A stretch of 64,000 nt of DNA. It comes from Amoeboaphelidium protococcarum (taxonomy: Eukaryota > Aphelidiomycota > Aphelidea). Where the stretch lies: assembly GCA_023515745.1 (NCBI GenBank), contig JALECJ010000258.1, positions 3,075,164-3,139,163 on the forward strand. The letters run 5' to 3'. The notes below the pieces were generated by a model. It saw only the letters and a list, made by a program, of their open reading frames with translations, was not told where the DNA came from and did not search any database. The position numbers and the translations under genes were made by a program. Position 1 is the first letter of the stretch, and every line of letters begins with the position of its first letter. This document shows positions 61,067 through 64,000 of this stretch, piece after piece.

Positions 61067-62470
61067 ATGGATGATTTGGATGATTTGCTGAATGATTTGT
61101 CCAACCATGCGGTACAGGTTGCCGCTGCTACTCAGTAATAGCAGTAGAAGTAACAGTCGAGTAATGCTGCTAGACCGCCTGTTGACTCTGTGATAATGGA
61201 TAATAGAAGTATGATGACACAGTCTGTGGACTTGGATAGTCTGCTGTTAGATTTGGAAGGGTCCAGCTTGTTGGGAAGGGATTCGATGATTTCACCTCCG
61301 GCGCCGTTGGCTCAGGCTAAAGCAGCAAATTCCACGAGCACCGCTGTAAGAACTTCACGCCCGGTATTATTGTAGTAAAAACAGGCAAATTGCAAGGGTA
61401 ATTACAACAATGATTAACATCATCAACACCATCATGACCATCATCATCACGATAATAATCAAGATGATATTAAAGATGATGCTCATCAGAGTCTGGCCTC
61501 TATAATTGGCGCTATTCCGAATAGTCCATCTACAAGCACTCAGCCTGGATTTAAAGATGCTTTTGTTCCATCTGGTCGATAAATGAATGCTGCTGATTAG
61601 CAACAGTAACAACAGTAGCAACATATACGTCCTAATGCAGCGTCACCAACGCCAAATTTACCATATCCAATATAGCATGGTGGCAATGTGAGTTTCGCGA
61701 CGCCATCAGTGTAGGATTCTGCTTCTATGTGCGCTGATTGTCTCCAGCCAGTAACTGACAGTCAGTAAAAGGTGCAGGCTCTGGGGTAGACATTCCACGA
61801 GAGTCATTTCAGATGTGCATAGTGCAAAACATTGCTGAATGGGCAGATATTTTTTGAAAAGCTTGGCAAGCCATGGTGTGAGAAGTGCATGAATGAAAAT
61901 TTTATGCTGCCAAAGTGTGCCTTCTGTAATGAAGCCATCAAAGGGCGATGTATTAACGCGCTTGATAAGAGTTGGCACCCAGATCACTTCTTCTGCAGTC
62001 AGTGTGGAAAGCAGTTCCCGCCTGGTACATCATTTCTGGAGAAGGATGGCAAGGCGTATTGCGAAGAAGATTATTATAGTATGTTTGCACCGAAATGTGC
62101 AACCTGCGATAAGCCGATTATGGAGGAGGTTGTCTCGGCACTTGGTAAATCATTTCACAGTGATTGTTTTATTTGCGCAGAATCTGGATGCAACATTCAG
62201 TTGACACAGAGTGGCTCTTTCTATGATTACAACGGAAAGGCGTACTGTGAAAAGCATTATCATGCCGCAAGAGGCAGTCTGTGCGCTAGTTGCTCGAAGC
62301 CAATTATTGGAAGATGTCTAACGGCGATTGGAAAAAAGTTTCATCCAGAGCATTTTGTATGTGCCTTCTGTAAGAAGCAACTTACCACTGGCGGAGGTGG
62401 GGCCTCGACATTTAAAGAACGCGATGGAAAACCTTACTGTGTAAACGATTACATAAAGCTTTTTGGATGA
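61067..62470 (+). CDS. Paxillin-like LIM protein, 467 aa
   Basis: The frame runs from ATG 61067 to TGA 62470. N-terminal LD motifs: MDDLDDLLNDLSNH (LD1-like) and VDLDSLLLDLEGSSL. A His/Gln/Asn-rich linker follows. Residues about 225-467 hold four LIM zinc fingers (CADCLQPV, CAQCKTLL; CAFCNEAI, CSQCGKQF; CATCDKPI, CAESGC; CASCSKPI, CAFCKKQL), with the His/Cys spacing of paxillin LIM1-4. In animals and amoebae, paxillin sits at integrin or adhesion sites linking receptors to actin. In this organism it suggests amoeboid motility or adhesion machinery. A UAR codon supplies Gln at CAQCK. Confidence 0.92.
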
Positions 62471-63303
62471 ACACATGAATTAAGATCTATCACGTAAATC
62501 AAGATCTATCTTTATGCTATCATGCTTCAGATCTTTTTCACTTTCCCTCGTATGCTTTATCTTAAAAGGAAGCGTTGTTTTTTACCATCAGACCATCAGT
62601 CAGTCAACGATGCGCGAAACGAAATCTTAACATCGATATGTGGGTCGTTCAACTATGGAATAAGATTAGATAACTCCTCCAATGGTTTGCTAGTAATGTG
62701 GTGTCTTCGCCGAAGTTGTTTAATTTTTAATGCAACATCAGAAAGAGTTAATAGCTAAGATCTGTTACTACGCGTCGTTGCTAGGCCTTTTGTTGAACCA
62801 GCGATTATCAAATGATCATAGATAGATCTTTCTATTTTAACGATTTTGGCTCGCTCTCTTTGCATCAAAATGCTTATCGGTGTATAGATTAAAAATTGCT
62901 ATATTGAACTAAATTTAATCTACATTATTGATGGGGATGCCTCTACAAAGTGTTTCTACATTTGACTCCTCGTGAATTACACCGATGTGATCTCCTTTGC
63001 CGACAACAATTCCATACATTGCAAACTCTTTGGTAACTGACATTGGCTAGGATCTTTTAAATAATCGAGACGTTACAATTAGCGTAATATCATCCGCTAA
63101 TCTTTTGTGGATATGGGCATTCACACATCTATTTAATAGTCAAGATCAATTGCCACATAGTATTAATTTGGTATGATATTCGTTCAGCGGCCTTGTCGAA
63201 TTCTTTATGAACGTATGAATAGGTGTATCTCTCTCGAGTTACGCTAGTCTCGGAAAGATCATGTGTTAGGTTGTGACGAAACACGTACAACGTCAGTGAA
63301 AAA
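62471..63303. other. No confident gene, about 830 bp
   Basis: AT-rich. A plus-strand frame at 62522-62758 has no family signal. One ACGCGT near 62770. Nothing else identified. Confidence 0.35.
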
Positions 63304-63412
63304 TGATCAAACTACTTCTTCAAGTGAAGTAGAAATAACAATAATTGGTTATTATTTATTTTCTACTTATTACGTTTTTAACATTTCTACTTCAATTTAT
63401 CATATCATATCA
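63304..63412 (+). repeat. Possible 5' LTR (TG...CA, about 109 bp) of a second copia-type element
   Basis: Starts TGATCAAACT and ends CATATCA immediately before GGTTCTATCAAAAGC, which could be a primer-binding site, 20 nt before the gag start at 63432. It contains an internal inverted repeat (GAAGTAG / CTACTTC). The matching 3' LTR would lie outside the window, so this is tentative. Confidence 0.4.
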
Positions 63413-63431
63413 GGTTCTATCAAAAGCTAAT

Positions 63432-64000
63432 ATGGACAGCAGCAAGGACGATGCGTATCATGGAACGATATTTTGCGGCCCTAATTTCACTGCCTGGCAC
63501 AAGTCGCTACTCACTTAAGCCAGAGAGAAGAAGGTGGACGCGGTGCTGGGTAAGAAGGTGTACAAAGAGATCAAGAAGCTTGGCTCTGTTGAAGACTATT
63601 ATGCCAATCTCTTGTCTAATCTGGATAGCGCCAGCCAAACTCGCGTCGTCTCCGTCGGAACGGACGCGTCAGCCGTTAATCAGGCAGCTCCCGATAGTAA
63701 TGCATAGAGAGGTGACGTTGGAAAGTAAGGTGGAGCTAGAAAGGATGTAGTCCCGTCCTCTGTACAGTCTGTATCTTCAGGTGGATCTTCAAGTCTGGAT
63801 AAGCATAAGGTGATTTCGGAAGTTTTGGGAATGAACAGCAAAGCTCTGGCAATTATCGAGAATTCCATCGAACCTCAGCTGAGATATATTATCATCAAGT
63901 GCAAGTACGCGTATGAAGCAGTATAAGCAGTGGAGGCTTACTGGAACGCTAAGTCTCCCAAGCACTCTGGGCTGCTTGCTGAACAATTGGAAAGTCTCAC
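63432..64000 (+). mobile_element. Ty1/copia-type gag (UBN2-like) start, truncated by window edge
   Basis: The frame from ATG 63432 stays open to the end of the window. It has the copia gag pattern GTIFCGPNFTAWHKSLLTQA followed by a Lys-rich helix, a low-complexity linker (Ser/Gly/Asn), and LRYIIIKCKYAYEAVQAVEA then YWNAKSPKHSGLLAEQLESL, equivalent to the UBN2 gag segment (WDALE..Y...S......L...L) that precedes the zinc knuckle. UAR codons read as Gln keep the frame open, so the element uses the host code. Pol would lie beyond the right edge. Confidence 0.7.

Overview
This window is nuclear DNA from a eukaryote that reads UAA and UAG as glutamine and stops only at UGA. Conserved genes on both strands (importin-5, ATE1 arginyltransferase, GH35 beta-galactosidase, cofactor-independent phosphoglycerate mutase, chorismate mutase, ribosomal protein eS24, CFIm25, paxillin-like LIM protein, UFD4/TRIP12-type HECT ligase) run at full length only under that code, with TAA/TAG at positions where relatives often have Gln, and each ends in TGA. 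Introns are few, short (50-81 nt, one of about 300 nt), GT-AG, and mostly end in TAG. The gene set suggests a protist near the animal/fungal lineage: paxillin-like LIM protein with LD motifs, WRAP73/Wdr8, RAB3GAP2, a Dma1-type FHA-RING ligase, and chorismate mutase (shikimate pathway, absent from animals). An aphelid-like relative of fungi is my best guess. It rests on the gene mix and code, not on a phylogeny.

Layout. 1-4 kb: an INO80C/Ies6 fragment, a small orphan, an ankyrin protein, then remnants of a mobile element (retropepsin-like ORF and PIF1-helicase C-terminus). 4-14 kb: a LIM-LIM-RGS-PX protein, a two-RRM RGG protein, a SANT/Myb-like protein, WRAP73, a secreted orphan and a CYSTM micro-protein. 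14-21.3 kb: importin-5, followed by two partial, nearly identical copies joined by single-N gaps. One partial copy is interrupted by the 3' end of a Ty1/copia element; this probably reflects allelic contigs strung together. 21.4-33.5 kb: a NOM1/Sgd1-like MIF4G-MA3 protein, a nuclease-kinase-like protein, a basic orphan, a PH protein, a decayed DDE integrase, a PD-(D/E)XK-like protein, an orphan, a decayed kinase and RAB3GAP2. 33.6-47.5 kb is dense housekeeping: FHA-RING ligase, SLC35-type transporter, eS24, ATE1, a Kv channel, CFIm25, a CH-domain protein, chorismate mutase and an NmrA-like reductase. 47.6-62.5 kb: an Ecm15/MTH1187-type protein, a coiled-coil protein, a solo LTR, GH35 beta-galactosidase, iPGM, the HECT ligase and the paxillin-like protein. 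The right edge enters a copia-type gag.

Genes are not in operons; neighbours share no pathway, though several pairs are divergent with short shared upstream regions (for example chorismate mutase/NmrA reductase and CFIm25/43404 orphan). Transposon pieces and duplicated sequence sit between housekeeping blocks. A palindromic ACGCGT motif (often GACGCGTC) recurs roughly 40 times by eye across the window, inside and outside genes. Because only TGA terminates translation, unopposed reading frames are long on both strands, so I accepted a frame only when it showed family similarity, protein-like composition, or consistent splice phase.
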